Shown piece by piece: positions 63,383 through 64,000 of a stretch of DNA of 64,000 bases. The DNA is from Sipunculus nudus (taxonomy: Eukaryota; Annelida; Sipuncula; Golfingiida; Sipunculidae). The stretch lies in NCBI GenBank assembly GCA_026874595.1, contig CM049315.1:60758889-60822888 (forward strand), given 5' to 3'. The notes below the pieces were generated by a model. That model worked only from the letters and a program-made list of their open reading frames with translations, ran no database searches and was not told the origin of the DNA. Position numbers and translations under genes: made by a program. How positions within the stretch are numbered: position 1 is the first letter of the stretch; every line of letters begins with the position of its first letter.

Positions 63383-63697
63383 GTCACGGTATCTGACAAT
63401 GGGTCACCAGTATTGAGTTCTACCACACGTGTTGTTGTGACTGTGACTGATATCAATGATAACACACCAGAATTCACCAGCCAGTCATACCGCATTGCCC
63501 TCATGGAGAGTGGCCCCATTGAAAATCCTGTAGCCATATTCCGTGTAATAGCTTCAGACAAAGATTCAGGACCCAACGCTGACATAGATTACAGCATAGA
63601 GAATGGAGAAGGGAATGGCCGCTTCAAGATTCATCCAAAAACTGGCACGATATACTCACAGCAGGAGTTCAGGACAAACGAGGAGTATGCCTTGATT
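63383..63697 (+). CDS. FAT1-like: Fat-like protocadherin, fourth coding exon (end of cadherin repeat 11, most of repeat 12)
   Basis: This 315-nt exon is phase 0 at both ends. The acceptor is TTTTCAG|GTCACG (63382/63383) and the donor GCCTTGATT|GTAAGT (63697/63698). It encodes residues 1251-1355: VTVSDNGSPVLSS completes repeat 11, which ends at the linker TDINDNTPEF (1272-1281). Repeat 12 follows with YRIALMESGP, RVIASDKDSGPNADIDY and GRFKIHPKTGTIYSQQEF. The frame runs on past the donor into non-cadherin sequence and stops. Repeat 12 is completed by the next exon outside the window. The -1 base at the donor is T, weaker than consensus, but GTAAGT compensates. Confidence 0.92.
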
Positions 63698-63754
63698 GTA
63701 AGTATGATGCTGACTTGCCGACGGGTCAGATTTTGTCATATTTAATCTGAATTT

Positions 63755-64000
63755 TAGCTCAGCTGACTGGAAGTCAACTGACCTATAGTGATAGGTCAGG
63801 ATCTGTCGTATGTTTGTCTCTTAGACTGGCATGATTTGACACCACTGGACCTTGAAACCTTTAACTGAATATCCAGGGAGGTTAATAAAAAATCACCTTG
63901 AAAACTTGAAATTAGGTCACTGTGACCTATATCCTTGGAACTGTGGTGATCATAGGTACCCCCCAGAATAATTTAAAATTTGAAACAAAACCTCCAGTGT
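63755..64000 (+). repeat. Start of an AGCTCAGCTGACT hairpin-family copy in the next intron
   Basis: TTTTAGCTCAGCTGACT followed by GGAAGTCAACTGACC forms the family's 5' stem-loop about 58 nt after the exon 4 donor. It continues with CCAGGGAGGTTAATA and GAAATTAGGTCACTGTGACC modules shared with 50.5-50.7 kb. Cut by the window end. Confidence 0.75.

Larger units (their letters stand above)
11797..64000 (+). other. FAT1-like: Fat-type protocadherin gene, 5' part (gene model, continues past window)
   Basis: The gene model joins 11797-15183, 33130-33444, 41633-41694 and 63383-63697, with ATG at 11811 and introns of about 17.9, 8.2 and 21.7 kb. Every junction is GT-AG and phases agree (1, 1, 0). The spliced protein is continuous over 1355 residues and covers cadherin repeats 1-11 and most of 12. 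Known members of this class have about 34 cadherin repeats, then laminin-G, EGF, transmembrane and cytoplasmic parts, so roughly a quarter of the protein is present. Family members act at the cell surface in planar polarity, actin organisation and growth control. Placement in FAT1/2/3 rather than FAT4/ft rests on the distinctive first repeat and is from memory of the family, not a tree. Confidence 0.88.

Overview
This is animal (bilaterian, probably invertebrate) genomic DNA. It is AT-rich, with introns of tens of kilobases, consensus GT-AG junctions, dense degenerate non-autonomous repeats and several kilobase-scale minisatellites. No species can be named from the sequence. The dispersed families (hairpin-started AGCTCAGCTGACT elements, GGTGGCGCCACC repeats, AGGTCA-rich repeats) remind me of lophotrochozoan or other invertebrate genomes, but that is an impression.

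The only gene I can support is the 5' part of a very large Fat-type protocadherin of the FAT1/2/3 (Drosophila Fat2/kugelei) class, on the plus strand. Four coding exons join in frame: 11811-15183 (signal peptide, cadherin repeats 1-9 and the start of repeat 10), 33130-33444 (end of repeat 10, first half of repeat 11), a 62-nt microexon 41633-41694 (the LDRE segment of repeat 11) and 63383-63697 (end of repeat 11, most of repeat 12). Together they give 4065 nt, or 1355 codons. Intron phases are 1, 1, 0 and 0. The rest of the protein lies beyond the window.

Layout. 1-900: tandem GGTGGCGCCACC repeats. 1260-1860: a promoter-like island with CCAAT, E-box and E2F motifs. 2.2-10.5 kb: repeat relics and terminal-inverted-repeat (TIR) elements. 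11.8-15.2 kb: large coding exon. 15.2-33.1 kb: intron with a 3-kb, about 47-bp minisatellite and several mobile-element relics. 33.1-41.6 kb: exon, then a 3.6-kb array whose units carry acceptor-like pyrimidine-CAG motifs. 41.6-63.4 kb: microexon, then an array of 28 exact 32-bp-spaced copies of its own exon/intron junction, further minisatellites and a nested transposon insertion. 63.4-64 kb: fourth exon and start of the next intron.

The most striking observation is that the microexon's last 16 coding bases plus the first 16 intron bases, including GAG|GTGAGT, are tandemly repeated downstream. This gives a ladder of potential 5' splice sites. Only the first keeps the Fat reading frame open, because a TAG follows within ten codons.
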